Source of the DNA: Bilabrum cf. latius
Taxonomy: Eukaryota; Bigyra: Bicosoecida; Bigyra; Bicosoecida
Direction: 5' to 3'
Length of the DNA: 36,372 bases
NCBI GenBank assembly: GCA_965178125.1
Contig: CBCXTV010000011.1
Location: 1-36,372 of the forward strand
A program made the translations under genes and the position numbers. Below are positions 10,501-18,724 of the stretch, piece after piece. The notes below the pieces were generated by a model. That model made no database searches. It was not told the DNA's origin and was given only the letters and a program-made list of their open reading frames with translations. Position 1 is the stretch's first letter. Every line of letters begins with the position of its first letter.

Positions 10501-13500
10501 CAAGGCACCTGCGTGGAGCCGAATCACCTCAATCTCGGTCTGTCGCGCACTGAAGGGATCGTCATCCTGCACGTCAGCGGGCTTCAGCCGATCGGCATCC
10601 ACACCGCTGACGGCGTCTCCCATTGAACCCATGGCATCTTCCCACACGTCGTCGTCGAACCGTTGGTAAGGCATCACAACGGCCTTCGGGTGCCCGCCAT
10701 CGTAGAACGAGTCCCGTATGCTCCTCTCGCGCGCCCGGGTGGTCTCGAAGCTCGTGCGCATCTGCTCAACCCTGGCACGCAGCGCGTGGGCACTGCCAAG
10801 CTGGTCCAACTGCAATCGCTGCTCAATCTCACCGGTCTTGACACGCTTGTACGCTGGCTCCTCATGCGACGACACGGTGACCATCGCCAGGAGCTCGCTC
10901 TGGTTGGTCGCCAAAGAGGGACACAACTGGGCCTTGCGTCCAAGCGTCCACTCATACCCCTGGTGGGCTGCAGCGGCCCACACACTGGCGCGCGTCGAGG
11001 GCGGATCATCGCGGTTGCGAACAAGGCCTCGGCGCGCACGCTCGACCTGCTCCTCGTCCAAGCGGTCGCGACTCTCATAGAGATGCTTCGAGTCTGCGGC
11101 CCCCACCGGGACGGTGGTGTATGGCATGACATCGTGGCGAATGAACGGTCGTGGGAGTTCGTTCTGGATTGGTGTGTCTGATGCGGAACCGGTGGGCTTC
11201 AGCCGATCGGCATCCACACCACCGGTCCCCTCTTCCATAGCCACAAGGTCCATGCCGTCGCCCTTCTGGTCAAGCAAGGGCGTGGCGCTGGTCGCACTCT
11301 GAGGGGCCAAGCGAGTCTCCAATGCTGTCGGTCGTTTCCGCGGTGCGCCCTGCTGACCGTCATCCCCAAGGGCGAGACTCGCAACCCTCTTCACAATCGC
11401 CTTGATGCACGAAGCCTCCGCCTCGCTGTGCTCGGACTCGTCGGTGTCGCCACCGGCTTGAATGCACGCCACCAACTGCTGCGCGTCCTCAGAGCTGATC
11501 TCGGCCTCATGCTCCACATGGTGGTTATCCGCCGCCTCGGGCGGAGGGGCTGTCGGCCTCGGCGCGCTGTTGAAGGCCGAGCCGTCGGGGAGCCTCGCAT
11601 AGTACTTGTCAATCCTCTGGTCGACCTCCTCGAGGCTCAGGCCCACGAGGCGCGAAAGCCACACCCTATCCTTGACAAAGTCCGGATGCGGCACCTCGAC
11701 ATTGAGCAAGCACTTGGGCGGAGAGCTGAGGCGCTCCTCTTTCTTCGTCAAGATCTGCCACAAGGAGGTGATGTCGCTCTGCTCCAAGCTGTGCGGATTC
11801 ATCCACTCCGTAGCGCGGGAGAAGCACTGCCTCGCCTTCTCCTTGATCGTGGCAACGTCCGGCGAGTCGGCCGGATCGATCGTCAAGCTCCGTTTCGGTC
11901 CCCACGGGAGATTCAACTGGTCCAACGCCGTCCCGATGCAGAAGGTATACACGAATCGGCACAGGGACACATAATCCTCCCGGAGCCACAAATAGGCCGC
12001 TGCAATCTCGTAGGCGTCGCCGATCTGTTCGTCTGTGGAGAACCAAGTGTCGAATGCATCAATGGCGTCGAAGATGTCCTGGAACCCACCATGTCCTTCC
12101 TCATATGCAGCGAGCAACCCGGACAAGCCTTTGTGCTCGTGCACGTACGTGTGGTTCTTGATCGCGACATAACGAGCCCGGGCCTTGAGAATGCCTGCCC
12201 GAAGGAGCAGCTCCGTGGCCGCCCAATCGACAATGAGCGAGCCCAGGTGGCTGAGACACTTGAGCTTGTCCTTGTGGCCCTCGTGACCGAACTTGTTCTT
12301 GAGATCGCACGCAACTCCAACCGCCAACAGGATGTCTTCATTGATCAGGTCTCTGGGGTCGTGCGCCCCTGCGAAATCCCGTAGGTGGATGAGCATTCTT
12401 CCCACTTCGAAGTCAATGTCAATCTGGCGCCTTCCATCCTTGATGTGCGTGTGCGCGTGCAGGAAACTCCTCAGGGCCCTCTCGCACTCCTCGTCGCAAA
12501 TCGGTTGACTGTACGCGAAGGGGTTCGGCTTGAACCAGTGGAGGACAACCATCAGCGTCTGCTCGATGGAAATGGAGCTCTCCAACACACTAGCCGTAAC
12601 CCATCCGCCGTCGTTCGTGCCCCATTGATCAATATGGTCGGCGAACGGATACGTCCTGGTGTTCTGCAGCGGGTTGTAACCGCCTGGGTAGAAGGACGTC
12701 GTCGGCGACCTGTGCTTGGCACGGACCGGGGGGAACATCGAAGCCGTGGCAGCACTTTCGGACGTATAGAAGGAGTGGCATCGCGGGCTGGGCTTCAGCC
12801 AATCGGCATCCGCACCAGCCTCGCCCATCGGCTCGTCACCGTCGCCGTCCTTCTGGCTTTCTTCCGGCTGCTTCGTGAGGTAGGCTTCATTGTTCACTTC
12901 TTCGGCGGTCTTCAACGTGAGTGCGAAGCGCTGGCTCCTTTCCTCGAGCACCTCTTCCTTCGTCTTGACGTCGAACAAGCCCTTGCCACCATTGGACTGA
13001 GGATCGAGGTGGTAGATGAGCTGGTCGAGCGTCGGGAGCGGCCACATGCCGCGCTGGAGGTGCTCCGCCCCTGGGATCATTCGATAGTGTAGCCTGCCGT
13101 TGCTGATCATCTCCAAGACAAGCCGTGCTCGAGCCCGCCACTTCTGACCCTTGTCGCCTGTGGCGGCCTCGTGAGCAAACTTGCGATTCCTCTTGTTGCG
13201 CTGGAAGTCGGCCTTGCTCTCGAACTGGCCCGGTCGCTTCCTCTGGTCGTAGCTGCCAGACCCGGAGACGACCTGAACGGCCTCCTGCTGCTGCACAAGG
13301 CTCAGCTCTGGCGACGAGAGACGCATGTTTGTTGGCGCGGCACAAGTCGTGGAGATGGCATTCCCGCCGGCGTCAATCAACTTCGAGCCGCTGGCATCGG
13401 TCAACGCGCCGGCCCTGTCATTGATCCAACCAACTTCGATCGCGTCGCGCGTGCCACCGGCTCCCTTCGGATGGTGGTTGTTCATCTCAATGGTATACGG

Positions 13501-14127
13501 CACGAGGAAGCTGTAGTCCAAATGTCGCCCGCCGCCGAGGGTGCTGCCCAAGTCGTGGTAGTGGCGGTCGACAAACCTCGTGCCCTCTGGGGTGACCTTG
13601 CCCTTGGCGACGACCGCCTGGTACTTCTGAGCCAAAAGACTCTCGGGTGCGCCATGTCCAAGCCGGGCCCTGGCGATCTGCTTGAGGTCCTGCCGCTTCG
13701 CAGAGCCGCTCTTGAACTCGTTCTCCAGGGTGCGCTTTCGGCTGAAATCATTGAACGGCGGGATGTCACCCTCATAGCTCTCGAGATCCATCACAAAGCC
13801 CGGCCTACATCGCACTGTCACCTTGGCGCACTTGGCCCGCAAGTCTTTGAAGATCCGCACATGGTCGTTGCCGTCGTGGAGAACGCGCGTGTTGAAGTCG
13901 CCTCCCTCGTCGAATCCAACGACGCACTCCGTCATGTCATTTTGCAAATCCACCGGGTCAATCTCATACTCGACAATGGCATCCCGGATAGCGTACTTGT
14001 CAACGTACTCCGGAGGCGTAGCCAAGAGGTAGACGTGGGTGATGTGCAAGTCCTCGGGGCGGAAGCCGTAGGTGGGAGACGTGCTGAAGCCCCGCCAAAG
14101 GTAAGCTGTTCGGCTTGGCGACCGCAC
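7513..14127 (-). CDS. Frame C: 2204-residue protein of unknown function carried by the retrotransposon
   Basis: An uninterrupted frame of 2204 residues in the 3' part of the giant element. I do not recognise a family. The first 370 residues are mixed alpha/beta-like and have a diverged homologue at 4968-5950. The middle has long charged linkers and acidic or Ser-rich stretches. Towards the C-terminus are several Cys clusters (SYRLLINDCRCQDEPIE; DYYTPCRGVCELREK) and a helix-rich block around residues 1890-2110. The end is a very acidic, Ser-rich tail (DDDDKDEEMSS). Three hairpin elements are read through in frame as V/A-D-A-D-R/W-L-K-P (copies 5, 4, 3), and a fourth provides the stop. The Met at 14127 overlaps frame B by about 128 nt, one base out of phase, so C may be translated as a continuation of B by frameshift rather than from its own start. 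Codon third positions are GC-rich and coding-like throughout. Confidence 0.7.
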   Translation of the reverse strand: MRSPSRTAYLWRGFSTSPTYGFRPEDLHITHVYLLATPPEYVDKYAIRDAIVEYEIDPVDLQNDMTECVVGFDEGGDFNTRVLHDGNDHVRIFKDLRAKCAKVTVRCRPGFVMDLESYEGDIPPFNDFSRKRTLENEFKSGSAKRQDLKQIARARLGHGAPESLLAQKYQAVVAKGKVTPEGTRFVDRHYHDLGSTLGGGRHLDYSFLVPYTIEMNNHHPKGAGGTRDAIEVGWINDRAGALTDASGSKLIDAGGNAISTTCAAPTNMRLSSPELSLVQQQEAVQVVSGSGSYDQRKRPGQFESKADFQRNKRNRKFAHEAATGDKGQKWRARARLVLEMISNGRLHYRMIPGAEHLQRGMWPLPTLDQLIYHLDPQSNGGKGLFDVKTKEEVLEERSQRFALTLKTAEEVNNEAYLTKQPEESQKDGDGDEPMGEAGADADWLKPSPRCHSFYTSESAATASMFPPVRAKHRSPTTSFYPGGYNPLQNTRTYPFADHIDQWGTNDGGWVTASVLESSISIEQTLMVVLHWFKPNPFAYSQPICDEECERALRSFLHAHTHIKDGRRQIDIDFEVGRMLIHLRDFAGAHDPRDLINEDILLAVGVACDLKNKFGHEGHKDKLKCLSHLGSLIVDWAATELLLRAGILKARARYVAIKNHTYVHEHKGLSGLLAAYEEGHGGFQDIFDAIDAFDTWFSTDEQIGDAYEIAAAYLWLREDYVSLCRFVYTFCIGTALDQLNLPWGPKRSLTIDPADSPDVATIKEKARQCFSRATEWMNPHSLEQSDITSLWQILTKKEERLSSPPKCLLNVEVPHPDFVKDRVWLSRLVGLSLEEVDQRIDKYYARLPDGSAFNSAPRPTAPPPEAADNHHVEHEAEISSEDAQQLVACIQAGGDTDESEHSEAEASCIKAIVKRVASLALGDDGQQGAPRKRPTALETRLAPQSATSATPLLDQKGDGMDLVAMEEGTGGVDADRLKPTGSASDTPIQNELPRPFIRHDVMPYTTVPVGAADSKHLYESRDRLDEEQVERARRGLVRNRDDPPSTRASVWAAAAHQGYEWTLGRKAQLCPSLATNQSELLAMVTVSSHEEPAYKRVKTGEIEQRLQLDQLGSAHALRARVEQMRTSFETTRARERSIRDSFYDGGHPKAVVMPYQRFDDDVWEDAMGSMGDAVSGVDADRLKPADVQDDDPFSARQTEIEVIRLHAGALQGTTDTRRSEHYDRLFWRFGHATEMAYWHVAKIPGNKNGDSSQWETDCDNTYVPPGKEADVCFRAPKEWFLFGDGDPSQETSWDYWKAEWECPIRPYWWNLDDEWWADPKLVPHFKTPEGRQTLQRLQDGREVNGRRILGYCLYVNFLRPLDEGKEKDKDEVLEDLKRGTPEEDPFGFPYHIMCEVAPTPDLNPALYNQNCRFYKDGKEQDVFSRYEASEAGRIHKLRRRKLTDYGCCFTQTEGSVGLAADLVCDPLDPDKSFGQKVRAALRATNAAINAEEEKQKQHDQATRQHRALTSYDQQPGPVYDKDDFSLFGLGAYSQFYRVDEKELLGEVAMRNGKEQVVSSSTITMVGEALSTTWINGYARAASRPTSFRYREMAEKMAERMASKVHEDTCHSYRLLINDCRCQDEPIETGYMTEAKESGPWSIPHGSMGPVGVIGPLPPLTYGREIDKDNKGLRLLTGMFGFTSPADTVDAINARPANGGFVASLGQMSKNQTKAIGYQFESSSMVEPLAKSMFQFWVDGRRKKRRLANAFADFVPEKPRDEPDLEKWAAECTCAIGPVQSTSSTFFSMLSRFPDYYTPCRGVCELREKFSQQEHDQRERGNVVLRTAAQCKPSGQCYRRVEAGARAPKWPAIRSAHISLRDDDDSSDSDWYSESVHHKPWKPVRQNIVLQEAIETYITNNLQAIVDVPEIFFQWQPAYDHVLPWHLTLKEEVPKRYRNYWETEWSQGEWKRSYYQHLVRRDELGREECLYRPNERQDISFPVLWDNLSFIQAYIRRHRFLERRLQKAFPRARWFGGTYVSAKWLREHPDVAKWYFSLKGNGKLTDEDVAAFGDFHDEEAMTRISKIGTELFKEIAEKVGDRIAMMTVPEFIARIYQSAYTGKFPPIMHAMLGRHADHVMERIVNEVETVPLTSQEDDDDKDEEMSSASPSSETGARESKAPTNDTTAPMEDEDHRLGSLERLCWVADGQSERSVVKPRVVWMPIG
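10572..10612 (-). repeat. Hairpin element copy 3 (9-bp perfect stem)
   Basis: Core 10581-10603, stem CGTCAGCGG / CCGCTGACG. In frame C it reads SGVDADRLKPADV. Confidence 0.95.
11188..11226 (-). repeat. Hairpin element copy 4 (8-bp perfect stem)
   Basis: Core 11196-11218, stem ACCGGTGG / CCACCGGT. In frame C it reads TGGVDADRLKPTG. The stem sequence is shared with copy 6, although the core type differs. Confidence 0.95.
12786..12820 (-). repeat. Hairpin element copy 5 (6-bp stem, variant palindrome)
   Basis: Core 12792-12814 with the inner palindrome changed to GCCAATCGGC. Stem GGCTGG / CCAGCC. In frame C it reads AGADADWLKPS. The altered loop is the exact complement of the altered loop in copy 6. 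Confidence 0.9.
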
Positions 14128-17100
14128 GAAAGACGGCGGTCATGGGATGCGTGCCGTCCATGGCCAACATCGTGCCCTGAGGAAAATCCTGGGTCTCCGT
14201 CACCTGCGGATACTGACACGCCTTCTGGAAATCCTTGGTCATCCGCGCCATCGAGACTTCTGCCGACGGTCGTACCACAAAGGCTCCATTGATCATCTCG
14301 ATCGGGGGCCTCCGCCGCTGCTCCTCCGGGGTAGTGTTGCCGAGGTACCACGCACCGGCGGTGAGCGATCCGGTGCCGTAGCTCGGCGCAAAGCCGTGTC
14401 GGAGGATGAGCGGCACACACGAGGCCCACGTGCCATGGTAGAAGCACTCCGGCTCATCACCGAAGTCGCCCGGGATCGGGGTGCCATTGGGAATGCTCAT
14501 CATGTAGCCCGGCGGCATGACCGTCGCGGCAATCGAAAGCGTCTTCTGATACATCACCTTGTTGCTGGGCCACACGAACGAAGAATCCGGGTAGGATCCG
14601 GCATGCCGACACTCCAGGAAGAAATCATTGATCGAGGCGCGAGGCACATGCATCAACGGAAGGCTCACATCGGCCTGCTTCTGGACCGTCTCGTACTTGT
14701 ACGCGTACTCAAGCACGTCCAAGGAACTGACGGCCGTGTTGATGCTGCGGGGAGGCAGCAACTCCTCCTGCCTGATCAAGCTGGCCCGGAACGCTATGTT
14801 CTGATGGACCATGTCCGCGCTCGGAAGCCTGGAGTCCGGGAGCCGCTGCTCGTACTCCGGAAGGGCGACCCACGGATGGCCTTCACCCAAGTTCCGCTCG
14901 TACAGGAGCGGCTCGTCTTCGTACTCGTCGAAAGGCGGGTCCCATGGACCCCATCGCTGCTGCGCGTGCTGGTCCTCGTGGTGGTCCCAACGCTCATCGT
15001 CGTTCCATGCGTACTGGGCCCACCTAGCGTCACTCCACCAAGAGCGCTCCGGCTCCTGGTGTTGAGGCCAACCCCACTGCTGGCCCTCGTTGCTGGTGTA
15101 CGTCTGCTGCTGCGCCTCCCTGCCCGAAGTCCAGTGGCTACTGGATGACGACCACTGCTGTGTCGAGGAGGAGGCGCTGGGAATCGAATTCGGTTGACCG
15201 GTGGGGTTCAGCCGATTGGCATCCCCACCACCGGTCCAAGAGCTGCCGCTGCGCTGCCCGCTATTCCCGTCCGTCCATCCAGAATGCCAGCCGCTGCTGC
15301 CGGCCGACATCACGAAAAAGTATGATGCGACGGGTGATCTACTGGAGCGGGCGGTGCACGACACAACTTGGGAGCAGTCCCCTGGGACCGGAGTCCTAGA
15401 AACGGCTACTGGCGGGAGGACGCACACATAGTGAACACCATCCTCGGCAGGGCGAAAGCACGGACGCGGCGAATGGCTGTGAGAGATGACTGAATCGACG
15501 TGGCCTGCCGACTTCAGCCGATCGGCATCCGCACGACAGGCCACACGCATGTTGCTGTGATACGCCGCGCCATCGCCCATGTCGCCCACAGGCCGTTTCG
15601 CAGACCACACCTCTGATGCATGCTGAACCATCATGCTGCCGGACATCAACGTATGCAACAAATCGCGAGACACGGCCCCCTTGGTGAGGCCATCGGCTGT
15701 CATGTCGCGCGTGTCAAGCCAGACCATCGCAGACAAGACCCGATGATCCAAAAGCTCGCGCAAGTATTGAACATGCACGAACAGCGACTTGTCTGCCGGA
15801 ATCTTAACAGTGCTGGCGGTGACAGCTGCATAGACAGACTTGGCATCAACGTACAAAGACATGGGGACAAATCCGCCGTTCTCACGTCGCGCGCGCGCAC
15901 TCTCTGCTGTCATGGGCCCGGTCTCGACTTCGCGCAGCATTTGTGCGACCAGAATGCCCTGGTCGACCGCATCTCCCGCCGAGAGAAGCTCGGCGGCAAA
16001 CGTGCTGCGCGTAACATGCCTTTGCGACCGGCATGCCCACTCAATGACATGCGCTGGGGCTGTTTTGGTGAAGGAAGGATGTTGGCTGGTGGGGTTCAGC
16101 CGATCGGCATCCCCACCACCAGCCCGTCCGGCATCCTGCTGCTCTGCCTTGCCACTCGTTTCGCACCGGAGGAACAGCGCCCCTCGGAGGCTGTACCCGT
16201 CCTCCGGCTCCTTCTTGAATGCCGCGTCCGACACCACACGGAGGTGTGGGACGCTTGTCCGGTCAAAGGGTGCGAAGTGGAGTTTCTTGGGGTTGCGCTG
16301 CACCCAACGCAGCACCCGATTGAGCTTACGGGCATGCTCCACTCGTGGCTTGGCAACATTGCGCTGGAGCGCGCAGATGAAAACAAGAATATCAACACGG
16401 GTGTGTGCCAAGTATGCCAATGCGCCCAACAAGGATCGATACAGAGCATGCAATTCCGCCCCGGCCTCGTCACTATCGGCTCCGGACGAGACCTGTGGAT
16501 GCGCGATGGGCTTCAACGTGTTCGCAAAATGGATTTGGTCCAAGGTGACCGCAAGGGTCTTGGGGCATTGAACATGGCGCACACCACAATTGGTGAACTC
16601 ATACTTGTTCACCTTGAGTTCGCCGAAGACCTTCTGAATCTCGGTCAGGACCGTCTGGACAACTGCAGGGTCTCCAGCGAACTTTAAGTCATCAACATGC
16701 TTGGTCATTACCAACTTCAGATCCCCCTGCTTGTCATGGTAGTAGCACAACTCTTGGTCGATCGTACTCGGCTGTAGGCCGCACTTGTCCCTCGTGACCA
16801 TCTGCAACTTGAGAGAGAAGGCACGGGGTGCATCAACCAGGCCCGTGCCCGGCTTGTCACAGTGCAGCACCTCTGTGCGGGGATCGAAGGTCTCGAAGCC
16901 TGGAATCTGTCGGAGTTGGGACATGTTGTATGCCGGAAGATAGAAGTTAACCTCGCGTGCTGGCTCCCCTGTGAGCTTGGCAAGCTCCTCATACGTAACA
17001 CCCTGGAGGAAAGCCTTCGAGATGTCAGCGGCACAGAGAACCCAGCCGCGAAGAACGGCCTCCGACACAATGAGCTTCTGCGAGCCTCTGGTCGAGGTTC

Positions 17101-18724
17101 CAGCGTAGCGATCGATGTCCCACTTGTCAGCGTCCTTGAAGCCACGCACAGTAAGCCGTGCTCGGATCGTCCTCTTCGCGGTGGCAGACGAGTTCTGGAA
17201 GCCAGCCTTGGTTGCATCAACAGTCTGTTCCTCGTACTTGAATTTAAACACCCACCGCGTGTCGATCACATTCCACGCTTCCGTCTTCGGCTTCCGGCTG
17301 AAACACTGCAGCTTCGCCCAAGTCTGGAGCTCCTTGAGCATGGCTCCCTCGATTTCCGGCCAATGTTCATTGACCTGCTGGGGAGAGAGAACATCGTCGT
17401 CCCGCTGTACCACGGCACGCCTGGTATTGTTGGTCTCAACCTTCAGCACCAACTGCTCGTTGGACCGGACGGCCTGGCCGCCGGTACACATGAGATTCGC
17501 CGTGGGATAGGGGACGATGAGCTCCACACTGTCACCGAGCGTCTCGGGGGCATGGAGCGTGGAAGTCGTGTGGCCAAGGACATTGAGCTCGAGAAAGAGT
17601 TCCAGCGGGAGACGGTCTTCTGGTTGAAAGGAACTGTGAGGATCTGCCGGCTTCAGCCGATCGGCATCCACACGGCAGTCCTCGTTTCCCGCATCGCATG
17701 CCTCTCCCGTCGTGCCTGCCAACAGGACCATCTCGAGAACCTGCTGCATAGCCGGGTCCTCATGGACAAGAAACTCGGAAAGGAGAGACTGCCTGGTCCC
17801 ATCGCTCTCGTCCAGGTCGCTACTGCGCTCTTCTGGGATTGTCGACAACCTCGGCGCACTATCAGTGGCAACCGACGATGTACCCGACAGGACGGCACCG
17901 TTTTGCTGGGCCTGCTGCTCGACAAGGTCCACAGACTCCGCGTTGCAGTAGAATTGGATCACGCAGTAATTCGCCCAACATGGGCCCACTGCGGCCTGCA
18001 CGGAGAGTCGTGGTATACGGCCGGCGTGGTCTGCAACCTGTTCGTGGAAGACATACGGACCACCTCCCCGTGGCCACATCATACTGACACACAACTCATG
18101 TCCATGCGTTCCTCCGATGTGGCGCACTCCAACGCCGGCTTTGACCGCAACAACGTTGTCGAGCTGAAGATGGTTCTCGCCAAAGAATCGGGCCGCGCAC
18201 AAGAACTCCGCCCTGAACTGCGGCGAGAGCGGGCTCACGGTCCTGCGCCAGCCACTTGGCGTCTTCTCCGGGCCCAAGTTGATGGTGGTGCCTTCATTGA
18301 TCTGGTTTACCATTCGCACCACGGTCGACCACACAGTCCGATGCACGGGGCTGTTGTAGGTCGCGTAGGAAAGGTCCAAGGTGAAGTAGGAGAGATGGCG
18401 CCTGACATGACGTATCGCCACCTCATACAATCCCCGCAACCATCGCAATGTGATCATGCCCCGGGACAGGTTGGTCAGGTCGACCACAGTGGCTGGGCCA
18501 TACCATCCAGAGACGTCCTTGGTCGATGGCTCCCGGAAGAAGTCGACTTCGTCGCCCAACTGAAGATTGAGCTGCTCTCCGGCCATCGTCGTACGAGTGT
18601 TGAGCGCCCGACTGATCCTTGCCTGGGCCGACCCCTCGACCACAGCCTGCACTGGGCAGGACATGCGGCACTCGACCATAGACGGCATTGTACGGAGTCG
18701 AACCATTGACTGTGAGAAGCGCAT
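14000..18724 (-). CDS. Frame B: integrase C-terminus, copia reverse transcriptase, RNase H, and ART-like tail
   Basis: 1574 residues. About residues 45-105 hold an integrase C-terminal segment (GDEVDFFREPSTKDVSGWYG). A copia-type RT (RVT_2 family) spans about 400-700, with motif A in CAADISKAFLQG (about 560-570) and the catalytic box HVDDLKFAG (about 672-680). A copia-type RNase H follows: Asp in RVVSDAAF (about 828), Glu in TFAAELLSAG (about 905) and Asp in LYVDAKSVYA (about 955). A normal copia pol would stop near residue 1040; here the frame continues for over 500 residues. That tail has Ser/Gln/Trp-rich linker, then CFYHGTWASCVPLILRHGF (about 1424-1442) and GAWYLGNT (about 1456-1463), resembling the His and Tyr motifs of PARP-like ADP-ribosyltransferases. 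The first Met is probably not a real start, since the integrase domain continues from frame A. Hairpin copies 6-9 are read through in frame. The last 40 residues overlap frame C. Confidence 0.85.
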   Translation of the reverse strand: MRFSQSMVRLRTMPSMVECRMSCPVQAVVEGSAQARISRALNTRTTMAGEQLNLQLGDEVDFFREPSTKDVSGWYGPATVVDLTNLSRGMITLRWLRGLYEVAIRHVRRHLSYFTLDLSYATYNSPVHRTVWSTVVRMVNQINEGTTINLGPEKTPSGWRRTVSPLSPQFRAEFLCAARFFGENHLQLDNVVAVKAGVGVRHIGGTHGHELCVSMMWPRGGGPYVFHEQVADHAGRIPRLSVQAAVGPCWANYCVIQFYCNAESVDLVEQQAQQNGAVLSGTSSVATDSAPRLSTIPEERSSDLDESDGTRQSLLSEFLVHEDPAMQQVLEMVLLAGTTGEACDAGNEDCRVDADRLKPADPHSSFQPEDRLPLELFLELNVLGHTTSTLHAPETLGDSVELIVPYPTANLMCTGGQAVRSNEQLVLKVETNNTRRAVVQRDDDVLSPQQVNEHWPEIEGAMLKELQTWAKLQCFSRKPKTEAWNVIDTRWVFKFKYEEQTVDATKAGFQNSSATAKRTIRARLTVRGFKDADKWDIDRYAGTSTRGSQKLIVSEAVLRGWVLCAADISKAFLQGVTYEELAKLTGEPAREVNFYLPAYNMSQLRQIPGFETFDPRTEVLHCDKPGTGLVDAPRAFSLKLQMVTRDKCGLQPSTIDQELCYYHDKQGDLKLVMTKHVDDLKFAGDPAVVQTVLTEIQKVFGELKVNKYEFTNCGVRHVQCPKTLAVTLDQIHFANTLKPIAHPQVSSGADSDEAGAELHALYRSLLGALAYLAHTRVDILVFICALQRNVAKPRVEHARKLNRVLRWVQRNPKKLHFAPFDRTSVPHLRVVSDAAFKKEPEDGYSLRGALFLRCETSGKAEQQDAGRAGGGDADRLNPTSQHPSFTKTAPAHVIEWACRSQRHVTRSTFAAELLSAGDAVDQGILVAQMLREVETGPMTAESARARRENGGFVPMSLYVDAKSVYAAVTASTVKIPADKSLFVHVQYLRELLDHRVLSAMVWLDTRDMTADGLTKGAVSRDLLHTLMSGSMMVQHASEVWSAKRPVGDMGDGAAYHSNMRVACRADADRLKSAGHVDSVISHSHSPRPCFRPAEDGVHYVCVLPPVAVSRTPVPGDCSQVVSCTARSSRSPVASYFFVMSAGSSGWHSGWTDGNSGQRSGSSWTGGGDANRLNPTGQPNSIPSASSSTQQWSSSSSHWTSGREAQQQTYTSNEGQQWGWPQHQEPERSWWSDARWAQYAWNDDERWDHHEDQHAQQRWGPWDPPFDEYEDEPLLYERNLGEGHPWVALPEYEQRLPDSRLPSADMVHQNIAFRASLIRQEELLPPRSINTAVSSLDVLEYAYKYETVQKQADVSLPLMHVPRASINDFFLECRHAGSYPDSSFVWPSNKVMYQKTLSIAATVMPPGYMMSIPNGTPIPGDFGDEPECFYHGTWASCVPLILRHGFAPSYGTGSLTAGAWYLGNTTPEEQRRRPPIEMINGAFVVRPSAEVSMARMTKDFQKACQYPQVTETQDFPQGTMLAMDGTHPMTAVFRAVAKPNSLPLAGLQHVSHLRLPPRGLAHHPRLPLGYASGVR
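15196..15236 (-). repeat. Hairpin element copy 6 (9-bp perfect stem, variant core)
   Basis: Core 15205-15227 of the GG...CCCCA type with inner sequence GCCGATTGGC. Stem GACCGGTGG / CCACCGGTC. In frame B it reads GGGDANRLNPTG. Confidence 0.95.
15500..15544 (-). repeat. Hairpin element copy 7 (10 of 11 bp stem)
   Basis: Core 15511-15533, stem GTGGCCTGCCG / CGACAGGCCAC with one C-A mismatch. In frame B it reads CRADADRLKSAG. Confidence 0.9.
16084..16124 (-). repeat. Hairpin element copy 8 (9-bp perfect stem, variant core)
   Basis: Core 16093-16115 of the GG...CCCCA type, stem GGCTGGTGG / CCACCAGCC. In frame B it reads AGGGDADRLNPTS. The flank resembles that of copy 12 beyond the stem (DAGRAGGGDADRLNPTSQ versus DAGQAGGGDADRLNPASQ), so the two share a local duplication. 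Confidence 0.95.
17638..17683 (-). repeat. Hairpin element copy 9 (6 bp plus 5 bp stem with one bulge)
   Basis: Core 17650-17672, inner stem CTGCCG / CGGCAG, then after a single bulged T (17643) a further GAGGA / TCCTC. In frame B it reads CRVDADRLKPAD. Confidence 0.9.

Noticed and set aside
8977-18709. Long plus-strand frames opposite frames B and C (for example 8977-10626 and 16862-18709)
   Set aside because: They are antisense shadows of strongly supported minus-strand coding sequence, caused by GC-rich third positions.
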